From contig DJOE01000020.1 of the NCBI GenBank assembly GCA_002438405.1, forward strand, positions 1 through 64,000: DNA of 64,000 nucleotides. Reading direction: 5' to 3'. Below are positions 16,557-24,391 of the stretch, piece by piece. The position numbers and the translations under genes are program-made. The stretch's first letter is position 1. Each line of letters opens with the position of its first letter. The notes under the pieces were generated by a model. The model did not search any database. It had not been told where the DNA came from and saw nothing but the letters and a program-made list of their open reading frames with translations. Source of the stretch: Cyanobacteria bacterium UBA6446 (lineage in GTDB: Bacteria > Cyanobacteriota > Vampirovibrionia > Gastranaerophilales > Gastranaerophilaceae).

Positions 16557-17174
16557 CTAAATAATCCCCTGTTTTGCCAAGTCTTTTTTAATTCTATCTA
16601 ACCCTGTTTGAATAATTCTTGATATTCTGGACTGAGAAATATTGAATTCTTCTGCAATTTCTCTTAATTTTTTTTCTTTGAAAAACTTATATTCAATTAG
16701 TTCTCTTTCTCTTGGCGGAAGTTTTTTCATTGATTCTAAGATACCCTCTTTAAGTTCTGAAAATTCAATTGATTCTTCCGGTGTTTTGTCTTGTGATTTA
16801 ATTTGAGTTGGTATTTCTGCATCTTGAAGCTCATCAATAGATAGAATGTTTTTATAAACATCTGCTCTCATTTCAGCATCATTAGTTTCCGCATCTTCAT
16901 CAATTGTAGCTTGTTTATTTTTAAGAGTGTACCATTTATATCTTCTTCTTACTTCGTTCCTAATAGCCCATTTTATAGCAGTTGAAAGATAAGTATTATT
17001 ATATTTTTCAGGTTCTTTATTCTTGAATAGAATATATAGAGCATGAGTTCCAATATTGATAAGTTCCGGAAGCTCAATCAAATGCGAATTTGAGAACTTC
17101 TGATATTCAACTTTAGCAATAATTTCTATCAGTTCTTTATATTCTTTAAGTTTTATATTTTCTTCAGCTGACAT
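16557..17174 (-). CDS. sigma-70 family RNA polymerase sigma factor
   Basis: 205 residues. Region 2 is seen in LIELPELINIGTHALYILF...NNTYLSTAIKWAIRNEVRRRYKW (core binding and -10 recognition) and region 4 in MKKLPPRERELIEYKFFKEKKLREIAEEFNISQSRISRIIQTGLDRIKK, with the helix-turn-helix for the -35 box. The PPRERELI phrase is typical of group 3 (SigB/SigF/FliA-like) rather than ECF factors. Between the two lies an acidic linker. It heads an apparent operon with gcvPB, which suggests it governs or is co-produced with that metabolic set; no anti-sigma gene is adjacent. Confidence 0.88.
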   Translation of the reverse strand: MSAEENIKLKEYKELIEIIAKVEYQKFSNSHLIELPELINIGTHALYILFKNKEPEKYNNTYLSTAIKWAIRNEVRRRYKWYTLKNKQATIDEDAETNDAEMRADVYKNILSIDELQDAEIPTQIKSQDKTPEESIEFSELKEGILESMKKLPPRERELIEYKFFKEKKLREIAEEFNISQSRISRIIQTGLDRIKKDLAKQGII

Positions 17175-17299
17175 TATATAACTAATCCTAAAAATAACTG
17201 TAATATATTACAAAACTATAATATCAAAAAAAATTATATATGACTAGCTAATGTAATTTTCCTTAACATAAATTATGCTCTTGAAAAATAGGAGAGATT

Positions 17300-18163
17300 A
17301 TGAAAATTTTATTTTGTACAGATGGGTCAAAAATTAGTTATCACGCAATCAGAAATTTTTCAAGGTGGTTCAAAAATTTTACTGTTGATATTCTATGTGT
17401 TATAGATTTGAGTTTTTTGCCTGACACGATTTCTGTTGAATCAAGCGGATTTAATAAACAGTGCGCGAATTCGGCTGATGCAATTCTTGATTATACCGAA
17501 AGATTGTTGAAAGAATTTGATATTGTAATTGGTGATAAATTAAAAATGTGCGGTTCAACTGTTGATTCTATATTAGAAACGATAAATACTAACCAGTATG
17601 AATATGTTGTATTGGGTTCGCACGGCAAAAAGGGTATTCAAAAGTGGTTAGGTTCTGTGTCACAAGAAGTTTCATCAGTTGCTAAAATTTCTACATATAT
17701 ATCAAAAGAATTGAATGATTCAAGGAAAATATTATTTGCTGTAGATTCGTTTGATGCAACACCAAAAGTTGTTTCAAAATGTATTGAAACTATGAATTTG
17801 CAGGATAAGGATATTTATCTTGCAACTGTTTATGAAATTCCTGATTATTTATTTTTAGAGGGTAATTTAGATTCAAATTGGATAATTGAAGTTGAACAAA
17901 AACAAGAAAAAACGGCAATGTTATTGCTAAATCAATTTGAAAAAATCTTTACAGATTCAAATTTGAGTATTAAAGATAAAGTTATTCTAAGGGGGATTAC
18001 TGCTCAAGAAATCATTAAATATGCATCAACCAATGAGATTGATTTGATTGTATCCGGTGCGAGGGACAAAAAAGGTTTATCGAAAATATTTTTGGGTTCT
18101 GTCAGCAAAAGAATTCTTGAAAATACAAAATCTGATTCATTGATTGTCAGAATTAATAACTAA
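17300..18163 (+). CDS. tandem universal stress protein (UspA)
   Basis: 287 residues made of two Usp domains (about 1-140 and 145-287). Each ends in the ATP-binding pattern: VVLGSHGKKGIQKWLGSVSQEVSSVAK in the first and IVSGARDKKGLSKIFLGSVSKRILENTKSDSLIVRI in the second (G-x2-G-x9-GS). Such proteins bind ATP and are induced in stress; the exact role here is unknown. GGAGAG lies 5 bases before the ATG. The last 11 bp overlap the convergent ldcA gene. Confidence 0.9.
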   Translation: MKILFCTDGSKISYHAIRNFSRWFKNFTVDILCVIDLSFLPDTISVESSGFNKQCANSADAILDYTERLLKEFDIVIGDKLKMCGSTVDSILETINTNQYEYVVLGSHGKKGIQKWLGSVSQEVSSVAKISTYISKELNDSRKILFAVDSFDATPKVVSKCIETMNLQDKDIYLATVYEIPDYLFLEGNLDSNWIIEVEQKQEKTAMLLLNQFEKIFTDSNLSIKDKVILRGITAQEIIKYASTNEIDLIVSGARDKKGLSKIFLGSVSKRILENTKSDSLIVRINN

Positions 18164-19046
18164 TTTCGAAAGTTCCATTTTCGTCTAGTATAGCTTTTGC
18201 TCCATAAGGAATTGTTGCTTTATGGCGAGAATGAGAAATTGGATAACCTGAAATAACTGGAATTCGCAATTCTCTTGCAAGTTCTCTAAATAGGCTATCA
18301 ATCCAATTTTCATTATCAATTCCAATGAAATCACCGAGAACAATTCCAGAAATATTCTGCCTGAATTTTGGAATATTTAAAAGTTGTCTAAAATATTTGT
18401 CGATTTTATAGACATCTTCATTTATGTCTTCCGCAAACAGAATAAATTTTTCATCAGGGATAAAATCAATTCCTGCTAGAGATACTAGAGTTGCAAGATT
18501 TCCTCCAAAAGTTATTCCTTGAGTTATTCCCTTGGAATAAAATTTTGCGTTATAAGGTTCTATTACGATTTTATTAGAAGTTAAAGTTTTCCAAAATTTA
18601 TCTTCTGTAAATTTATCTATTTCAGAGTCTGAAAAATCGCTTTGAATCATTGGGGCTGAAAACGTGATAAGTCCGGTCTTTTTTAATATAATTGCAGAAA
18701 GAGCCGTAATATCAGAATAGCCGCAGAATACTTTAGGGTTATCCTTTATAGTTGTAAAATCCAATTTATCAAGTAATCTTATTGCACCATATCCTCCACG
18801 AGCGCAAATAATTGCATCTGTTTCAATGTCTGCAAAGGCTTGATTTATGTCAAAAGCACGTTCTTCATCTGTTCCTGCTAAATATTTATTTTGATTGAAG
18901 AGGTATTTTCCTAATTTAACCTTATAGCCAAGTTTTTCTAAATAATTAATTCCAACTTGTAACTTATTTTTATCAACATTTCCAGCAGGAGCAACAATAG
19001 AAATAGTTGAACCATGTTGTAATTTTTTCGGTTTAATTAAGTTCAT
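18153..19046 (-). CDS. ldcA: LD-carboxypeptidase (peptidase family S66)
   Basis: Removes the terminal D-Ala from murein tetrapeptides during peptidoglycan recycling. The nucleophilic Ser is S111 in FCGYSDITALSA; the charge relay Glu lies in ILFAEDINEDVYKID and His in SGYPISHSRHKATIPYG near the C-terminus. GGYGAIRLLDKLD is another S66 signature. 297 residues is normal. No signal peptide is seen, which fits a cytoplasmic recycling enzyme. GGGAGGG stands just upstream of the ATG. It is divergent from dnaX, and convergent with the usp gene. Confidence 0.93.
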   Translation of the reverse strand: MNLIKPKKLQHGSTISIVAPAGNVDKNKLQVGINYLEKLGYKVKLGKYLFNQNKYLAGTDEERAFDINQAFADIETDAIICARGGYGAIRLLDKLDFTTIKDNPKVFCGYSDITALSAIILKKTGLITFSAPMIQSDFSDSEIDKFTEDKFWKTLTSNKIVIEPYNAKFYSKGITQGITFGGNLATLVSLAGIDFIPDEKFILFAEDINEDVYKIDKYFRQLLNIPKFRQNISGIVLGDFIGIDNENWIDSLFRELARELRIPVISGYPISHSRHKATIPYGAKAILDENGTFEISY

Positions 19047-19071
19047 AAACCCTCCCTTTTTGATGTTTATT

Positions 19072-19090
19072 TGATATAATTACTTTATCA
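19072..19090 (+). promoter_or_regulatory. extended -10 promoter of dnaX, likely leaderless
   Basis: TGATATAAT gives an extended -10 with TATAAT at 19075-19080; the dnaX ATG follows 9 nt later at 19090 and there is no Shine-Dalgarno. Confidence 0.5.
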
Positions 19091-21015
19091 TGAATAAGAA
19101 TTACATTCCGTTATATAGAAAATACAGACCACAAACAATTGAACAAATTGTTGGGCAAGAACATATTAAAAAGGCATTAGCAAATGCAATTGAGATGAAT
19201 AGAATTTCTCATGCATATCTTTTTACAGGACCAAGAGGAACAGGTAAAACTTCTACTGCAAGAATTTTTGCAAAATCTCTAAACTGTGAAAAAGGACCAA
19301 CAATTAATCCTTGTAATGAGTGTGAAAATTGTCGAAATATCACTAATTCAATTCCTATTGATGTTATTGAAATTGATGCGGCAAGTAATCGTTCTGTAAA
19401 TGATGCTGATGAAATTATTCAAAAGGTTGCTCTAGCTCCTGTTCAGAGCCGTTATAAAATTTATATAATTGATGAAGTTCACATGTTGACTAATCAAGCA
19501 TTTAATGCATTGTTAAAGACATTAGAAGAGCCTCCTAAGAATGTTATTTTTATTCTTGCAACAACAGAAGTTCATAAGGTTCTAGACACTATTAAAAGTC
19601 GTTGTCAAAGATTTGATTTTAAACGAATTACAACTGATGATATTGCAAAGCACTTACGCTATATTTCGGATAAAGAAGAAATAAATATTACAGACGATGC
19701 TCTTAGATATATTGCGCAAAATTCTGCAGGTGGAATGCGTGACAGTATTGCATTGTTAGATCAATTGAGTGTTTTAAATTCAACAAGTGAAGCGATTTCT
19801 GTTGATGATATCAATAGACTTTTAGGAAGACTATCTTTCCAATCTTTGACATCTTTATTTGACGCTATCGCATCTTCAAAACAAAATGAAGCACTTGATA
19901 TATTGAATTCTATTTACAATCAGGGTAATGAACCAAGTCAAATTTTGTCAAATTTACTTGAATATTTTAGAAATTCATTAATCCTTAAATCTGTTGGAAA
20001 TAATGATGTTACAGGGGTTGTTCAATTAAATGAAGAACAAATTAAAACTCTTCAATCTAAAGTTAAACCTTTAGAAGTTCATCAAATTATTTCATTGATT
20101 GATAAATGTGCGGCTTATATCAAAGAATTAAAGCAAACTGCAAATCCAAAGTTGTGGCTTGATGTTGCAATTCTTGATTTGGCTAATTTAACAGAAAATA
20201 CGAAACTTGAAGATTTGCAAAAACGAATTACTTCTCTTGAAGTCGGTACTCCTGCAAAAATGGTGAACGTATCTGCTTATAATACTCCGCCATCACCTGT
20301 TATGAAACAAGAGGCTAAACGACCGGTAATGCCACCTAGACCGGTAATTCAAGATGCAACACCAACTCAACCAAAATCAACTCCTGCCGTTGCTCCTAAA
20401 TCGACAGCGAATGCAACAGAGGAGGAAGTTCTTAATCAAGCTGTACCAATGTCAAAACCGGCAACGACAAACGGTGTAAAGGCTCTTTGGGTTAAGTTGC
20501 TGGAAAATATTACAAGTTTTCCATCTCGTGCAATTTTGAAACAACAAGCTTTACCTGTTAAAATTGCAAGTGATGAAGTTATTGTTTCTATTAAAAATCC
20601 AAGTTGGTTAAAACAATTTGGGCCGGAGGGTTCTAAAAATCACTTTATTGTAGAAGCATCTAATGCTTTATTCCCAGGGAAAACTCCAAAAGTTATTGTT
20701 CGAACACCTCAAGCTGGAGATGATAAATTAAGAGCGGAGTCTAAAACTGATGACGATGATTTGCCTGCCCCTGCACCGGCTAAAAAGCCTTTAGTTCAAG
20801 ATAATCCTCCAGAGATGAATGATGAAGAGGTTAAAGAAGTTGTTACTCAAAAAGAGCAGGTAACTAAACCTACACCACAATCAAAGGTAATTAATTCAAA
20901 AATCCAAAATGCAAAGGCTGAAATGTCTAAAATAGCCTCTAATCCTGATTCTTCATATCATACAGATAATGTGAATATGGTTATGGACTTATTTGAGGGA
21001 AAATTTATTGAGTAG
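19090..21015 (+). CDS. dnaX: DNA polymerase III subunit gamma/tau
   Basis: Clamp-loader ATPase of the replicase. Walker A GPRGTGKT (47-54), four zinc cysteines (66, 75, 78, 81 in NCEKGPTINPCNECENC), DEVHMLTNQAFNALLKTLEEPP (Walker B), the sensor-1 LATTEVHKVLDTIKSRCQRF with arginine finger, and domain III up to about 370. The C-terminal 250 residues are Pro/Lys/Thr-rich and end in a short conserved-looking segment (NVNMVMDLFEGKFIE). I see no obvious slippery heptamer producing a shorter gamma form. The start is the ATG at 19090. Confidence 0.96.
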   Translation: MNKNYIPLYRKYRPQTIEQIVGQEHIKKALANAIEMNRISHAYLFTGPRGTGKTSTARIFAKSLNCEKGPTINPCNECENCRNITNSIPIDVIEIDAASNRSVNDADEIIQKVALAPVQSRYKIYIIDEVHMLTNQAFNALLKTLEEPPKNVIFILATTEVHKVLDTIKSRCQRFDFKRITTDDIAKHLRYISDKEEINITDDALRYIAQNSAGGMRDSIALLDQLSVLNSTSEAISVDDINRLLGRLSFQSLTSLFDAIASSKQNEALDILNSIYNQGNEPSQILSNLLEYFRNSLILKSVGNNDVTGVVQLNEEQIKTLQSKVKPLEVHQIISLIDKCAAYIKELKQTANPKLWLDVAILDLANLTENTKLEDLQKRITSLEVGTPAKMVNVSAYNTPPSPVMKQEAKRPVMPPRPVIQDATPTQPKSTPAVAPKSTANATEEEVLNQAVPMSKPATTNGVKALWVKLLENITSFPSRAILKQQALPVKIASDEVIVSIKNPSWLKQFGPEGSKNHFIVEASNALFPGKTPKVIVRTPQAGDDKLRAESKTDDDDLPAPAPAKKPLVQDNPPEMNDEEVKEVVTQKEQVTKPTPQSKVINSKIQNAKAEMSKIASNPDSSYHTDNVNMVMDLFEGKFIE

Positions 21016-21071
21016 AGGATTAATATTCCTTAATATTCGATAAAATATTCTAAAGTTTTTTATTATGTATT

Positions 21072-21111
21072 CCGTATATATATTTGTAATTAGTAAACAC
21101 ATAATATACGG
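21072..21111. repeat. inverted repeat in the leader of the small ORF at 21125
   Basis: CCGTATAT (21072-21079) and ATATACGG (21104-21111) could form an 8-bp stem with a 24-nt loop between the end of dnaX and the ribosome binding site of the small gene. No T-run follows. Confidence 0.3.
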
Positions 21112-21124
21112 GGTGTGTATTAAC

Positions 21125-21265
21125 ATGTATGATGATTTATTAAGAAAACAAATTATTGTAGAGCTGAAAAATTTAATTAAAAAAGCTGAGAATTTAGAAG
21201 CAGATAAGGACACTTATTGCGAATTTATGAAAGGTATGATTTTAAACACATATAGTGTTAATTAG
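21125..21265 (+). CDS. small hypothetical protein (46 aa)
   Basis: A short helical, Lys/Glu-rich protein (YDDLLRKQIIVELKNLIKKAENLEADKDTYCEF) preceded by GGGGTGTG about 8 bases before the ATG. I chose this ATG because of that site; a longer frame starting at 21065 has no ribosome binding site. It sits between dnaX and the oxidoreductase on the same strand. It may be a real micro-protein, but composition alone cannot prove it. Confidence 0.4.
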   Translation: MYDDLLRKQIIVELKNLIKKAENLEADKDTYCEFMKGMILNTYSVN

Positions 21266-21312
21266 TCATTTGTCGAATTTAATTTTACCCAAATATAAAT
21301 TAGATTGTATCT

Positions 21313-22671
21313 ATGAAAATAGTTATAATTGGTGGAGTTGCAGCAGGAGCAAAAGCAGCAGCAAAAATTAAACGATTATTACCAAACTCAAGTGTGGACA
21401 TCTATACAGACGATACACATGTTTCTTATTCGGCTTGTGGTTTGCCATATTATATTGAAGGTAATTTCTCTGACTATCGGGCATTGTTAGTTCGTTCAGT
21501 TGAAGAATTTAAAGAAGCGGGTATTGATGTTCACTTAGAAACAAAAGTTGAAAAAATTTTGCTTGCTCAACAACAAGTGCTTGTTTGTTCAAAATCGGAA
21601 GCAAAATTAGTTCCTTATGACAAACTAATTATTACAACGGGTGCAAGACCTTATATTCCACCGATTTTAGGTTATAAAGATTTTAATAATGTTTTCGTTC
21701 TTAGAAAAATAGAAGACGGTATAAAAATTCGAGAAAAGATGTTGAAGTCTAAAAGTGCGGTAATTATTGGAAGTGGTTATATCGGACTTGAACTTCTTGA
21801 AGCTTTTGTCAAAAATGGTTTGAAAGTTGATGTAATTGAGCGAAATGACAAAATTATGTCTATTTTTGATGATGAAATTTCTGACAAATTAAGAGAACGT
21901 CTTGTGAATTCTAACTTGGGAGATTTTCGATTCCATACAGGTGAAGAAGTTATTGAATTTGCAAGTGAAAATGATATAGCAACAGGTATTAAAACTGCTT
22001 CAGGAAAAGAATTTTTGGCGGATATGTTCATTATTTGTGCAGGAGTAAAACCAAATGTTGAAATAGCTAAAGATGCAGGAATTGAACTAGGGGTAACCGG
22101 TGCTATAAAAGTAAATAAACTTATGCAAACATCAGCTCCAAATGTTTTTGCCGGTGGTGATTGTGTTGAAGAACGACATTTGATAAATAGGCAGCCTGTA
22201 TGGATTCCTCTTGGCTCTACTGCAAATAAAGAGGGACGATGCGCTGCAATGAATGCGGCTGGTGTTTATTCTGAGTTTGAGGGGGTCTTAGGCTCATCTG
22301 TAACAAGATGCTTAAATACAACTATGTCAATGACGGGATTAACGGAACGAGATGCGAAAAAATTCGGTTATAGCACTGTTTCTGTTATTATCTCGAAATC
22401 TGACATGGTTGGTTATATGCCGGAAGCTGATGACATAACATTGAAAATTGTAGCAGATAAAATCACCGGTTTGCTGCTTGGAGGTCAAGCAATAGGTTCT
22501 GTTGGTGCGGACAAGCGGATAAATGCTTTAGCGAGTGCTTTAGTTGGTCACTTGACAGTAGAAGAGTTTCGCAATAATGACTTGACGTATTCTCCGCCAT
22601 ATTCAACAACAATTGACCCATTACTAAATGCAATGGACATTTTATGCTCCAAAATAATTAAACCTTGCTAA
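21313..22671 (+). CDS. CoA-disulfide reductase / NADH oxidase-like flavoenzyme
   Basis: 452 residues of the pyridine nucleotide-disulfide oxidoreductase family with a single redox cysteine. N-terminal FAD fold KIVIIGGVAAGAKAAAK, active Cys C42 in VSYSACGLPYYI (the CoA-disulfide reductase/NADH oxidase/Npr signature), a second nucleotide fold SAVIIGSGYIGLELLEA for NAD(P)H, and TSAPNVFAGGDCVE for FAD. These enzymes reduce CoA disulfide, polysulfide or O2, important for anaerobes meeting oxygen. Which substrate cannot be told; there is no rhodanese domain. The last 4 bp overlap the convergent gene's stop. Confidence 0.87.
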   Translation: MKIVIIGGVAAGAKAAAKIKRLLPNSSVDIYTDDTHVSYSACGLPYYIEGNFSDYRALLVRSVEEFKEAGIDVHLETKVEKILLAQQQVLVCSKSEAKLVPYDKLIITTGARPYIPPILGYKDFNNVFVLRKIEDGIKIREKMLKSKSAVIIGSGYIGLELLEAFVKNGLKVDVIERNDKIMSIFDDEISDKLRERLVNSNLGDFRFHTGEEVIEFASENDIATGIKTASGKEFLADMFIICAGVKPNVEIAKDAGIELGVTGAIKVNKLMQTSAPNVFAGGDCVEERHLINRQPVWIPLGSTANKEGRCAAMNAAGVYSEFEGVLGSSVTRCLNTTMSMTGLTERDAKKFGYSTVSVIISKSDMVGYMPEADDITLKIVADKITGLLLGGQAIGSVGADKRINALASALVGHLTVEEFRNNDLTYSPPYSTTIDPLLNAMDILCSKIIKPC

Positions 22672-23987
22672 GATAATTGCTTTTTTATATATTTTGCAAC
22701 GGCTTCACCCATTGAAAAACAACTTGCTTGAACTCTCAAAGCTCCTTGAGCCATATAATCTGCTGAAATTCCACGTCCTACAATAAATAAATTATCATAG
22801 TCAAAAGACATTAAACTCTCAATTGGTAGTTGATATTCTCCTGTTTTTTCAAGTGTAGAGCTATTTTTACCCTTGTTATGAACATCTACCGGATAATTTG
22901 AAATAAGCGCCGGATTTTCAAATTTTTTACCGGATTTTAAGTCTTCAATTGTATAAATATATTTACCCTTAATTCTGTTTGAAACCCTTACACCAAGGCA
23001 ATCTGCAATATTTGAAATATACGCATTTTCAAACCCTGGGAAGTATTTTTTACAAAATATTGAGAGTCTTAAAATTGCTTCTCTTGCTTCAATTAGCGCC
23101 TTTGTAGAGTCCTTTACAAGGTTTGGATTGAGGTTTTCAGGAATTCTCGGACAGTTAAAAGCCAATGAATTCGGCATTCCAGCGACTGTAAAAACCTGAA
23201 AGTAGTTTCTATCAGTGTCTTTTAACACTCCATCTTGTACCGCTTTATCAAAAAATGGTGCTAAAGCCCAATGTTTATCCGTATCCCAGGTGTATGCAGT
23301 AGATAGATGTATATCCTTGTTTATATATTCAACCGTTGTTACATTTCGGTCTTTATCAAGATCTAAAAGCCAATCAGAAAAGACTTTCAAGTCTATTCCA
23401 CTCATTATAAAGCGCAAACTCATTGGTTGGTATTCGGATTTCATTTCTAAAAATTTGCAATTAATTTTATTTGAAAAATCACAATTTCCTGTTGCATCTA
23501 CAAAGTACTTCGCTCCGATATATACCGATAAATGTTTGTATTTTATAGTATCATTATTATCTGTATCTACCGTTTCGTTATATACAGATAATATTTCTTT
23601 ATTAACTTCAATTGATAAGACGTTATTACTATCAACTTTGACATCTTTTGCTTCTGCGTTAAATCGAACTTCAACCCCAACATCACGCATCATTTTGTCT
23701 AAGACTATTTTCATTAGTTCTGGGTTAAACCAGCCGGAATTTTTTTGATAGGTTACTTGCCCACCGACTTTTTTTAATTCTTCAATCAAAATATGATAAA
23801 AATCGGTATTTATTTGATGATTACCGCTCATCATAACCGGCACAACAAGTCCAGAAGTTATAGTCCCACCTAAATGTATTCCACGTTCAATAAGTAAGGT
23901 TTTTAATCCCAACTTTCCGCTCATATAAGCTGCAGCACAACCTGCAGTTCCTCCGCCAATAACAATAACATCATAATCTTTATTCAT
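22668..23987 (-). CDS. FAD-dependent oxidoreductase (PF12831 type)
   Basis: 439 residues. The N-terminal dinucleotide fold DYDVIVIGGGTAGCAAAYMSGKLGLKTLLIERGIHLGGTITSG and the C-terminal FAD motif DNLFIVGRGISADYMAQGALRVQASC are clear, with YFVDATGNCDF in between, so this is an FAD-dependent oxidoreductase of the family found next to sugar or xenobiotic genes; no substrate can be given. The notable oddity is residues 132-145 (LSVYNETVDTDN), encoded by a 39-bp palindrome (23555-23593), lying in a surface loop just before the conserved VDATG. It starts 6 nt after a -10 box with no Shine-Dalgarno. Confidence 0.85.
   Translation of the reverse strand: MNKDYDVIVIGGGTAGCAAAYMSGKLGLKTLLIERGIHLGGTITSGLVVPVMMSGNHQINTDFYHILIEELKKVGGQVTYQKNSGWFNPELMKIVLDKMMRDVGVEVRFNAEAKDVKVDSNNVLSIEVNKEILSVYNETVDTDNNDTIKYKHLSVYIGAKYFVDATGNCDFSNKINCKFLEMKSEYQPMSLRFIMSGIDLKVFSDWLLDLDKDRNVTTVEYINKDIHLSTAYTWDTDKHWALAPFFDKAVQDGVLKDTDRNYFQVFTVAGMPNSLAFNCPRIPENLNPNLVKDSTKALIEAREAILRLSIFCKKYFPGFENAYISNIADCLGVRVSNRIKGKYIYTIEDLKSGKKFENPALISNYPVDVHNKGKNSSTLEKTGEYQLPIESLMSFDYDNLFIVGRGISADYMAQGALRVQASCFSMGEAVAKYIKKQLS
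23555..23593. repeat. 39-bp palindromic element A, in frame in the FAD oxidoreductase gene
   Basis: Left arm TATTATCTGTATCTACCG (23555-23572), centre TTT, right arm CGTTATATACAGATAATA (23576-23593). The 18-bp arms pair with two mismatches. The arm shares 17 of 18 bases with the intergenic copy at 24371-24388, and the layout (18-3-18) is that of the copy at 25324-25362. Confidence 0.85.
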
Positions 23988-23993
23988 ATATTT

Positions 23994-24022
23994 ATTATAA
24001 ATCGCAAGCCTTTTAAGGCAAA
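23994..24022 (-). promoter_or_regulatory. promoter of the FAD oxidoreductase gene, likely leaderless
   Basis: On the minus strand TATAAT (23994-23999) lies 6 nt before the ATG at 23987; a weak TTGCCT -35 with a 16-nt spacer precedes it. No Shine-Dalgarno fits. Confidence 0.5.
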
Positions 24023-24034
24023 AATGTTAAGATT

Positions 24035-24163
24035 TTAGTGTAAATACTTCATGTTATTCTGTGTCAAAACATAATATGCACAACCAAGACCATTTGAACT
24101 TAATTTGCAAGTATTTTTATATACATCATAAGGGCTACCGATTGGTCTAAGAGAGCTATTATA
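24035..24163 (-). pseudogene. decayed C-terminal fragment of a type IV pilin-like gene
   Basis: Minus-strand frame ending at TAA 24035-24037 reads PIGSPYDVYKNTCKLSSNG, then GLGCAYYVLTQNNMKYLH, the pattern of pilin-like C-termini in this lineage (Asp-Tyr near the Cys pair, a Gly-Cys-Tyr turn, and NMxYL at the end). The frame has no start and runs into a stop upstream; the helix-bearing N-terminus is gone. It overlaps the + strand HTH remnant, so the exact boundary is unclear. Confidence 0.5.
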
Positions 24164-24348
24164 GCTAAGGAATGTATTACACTTACTCAACTTGCAAAAT
24201 TAGCAACAGAAAATAGCGATAAAAATACACAATGGACGGACTTTCGCACAAAATGAGAAAAGGTTCGCTTGATTTTAATGATGTAGAATTCTTCGCAAAA
24301 CTTTTTGGATATGAAATTGTATTAAAAAAAATTAATAAAAATAATTGA
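24143..24348 (+). pseudogene. frameshifted small HTH-type regulator remnant
   Basis: Reading from 24143 gives AIIAKECITLTQLAKLATENSDK...TQWTDFRTK then a stop at 24254; shifting one base at ATG 24253 continues MRKGSLDFNDVEFFAKLFGYEIVLKK to a stop at 24346. Joined, they resemble the small Cro/CI-like helix-turn-helix proteins of Firmicutes phages and mobile elements (LTxLAxLL...YTxxGLSxKMxRGSLxYxExxxIAxxLGYEI). One frameshift and a missing start mark it as a remnant. Confidence 0.5.
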
Positions 24349-24349
24349 T

Positions 24350-24388
24350 TAACAAAGCATACTATCGCTGCGATATATACAGATAATA
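24350..24388. repeat. palindromic element E, intergenic half copy
   Basis: The right half CGATATATACAGATAATA (24371-24388) matches element A's arm at 17 of 18 bases. The left half (24350-24367, TAACAAAGCATACTATCG) is degenerate but ends in ATCG as do copies B and C; centre CTG. It lies between the HTH remnant and the end of the MnmC-like gene. Confidence 0.6.
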
Positions 24389-24391
24389 TTG

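Noticed and set aside
20955..20985. Possible further palindrome half-site in dnaX (ATACAGATAAT)
   Set aside because: Only 11 bases match and no second arm is present; likely chance in AT-rich DNA.
19090..21015. Programmed frameshift in dnaX
   Set aside because: I found no convincing slippery heptamer with a downstream stem near the end of domain III, so only the full-length product is reported.
23215..23748. 177-codon plus-strand frame antisense to the FAD oxidoreductase
   Set aside because: Low-complexity Ser/Lys/Leu-rich translation, no start signal, and the opposite strand carries clear FAD motifs.
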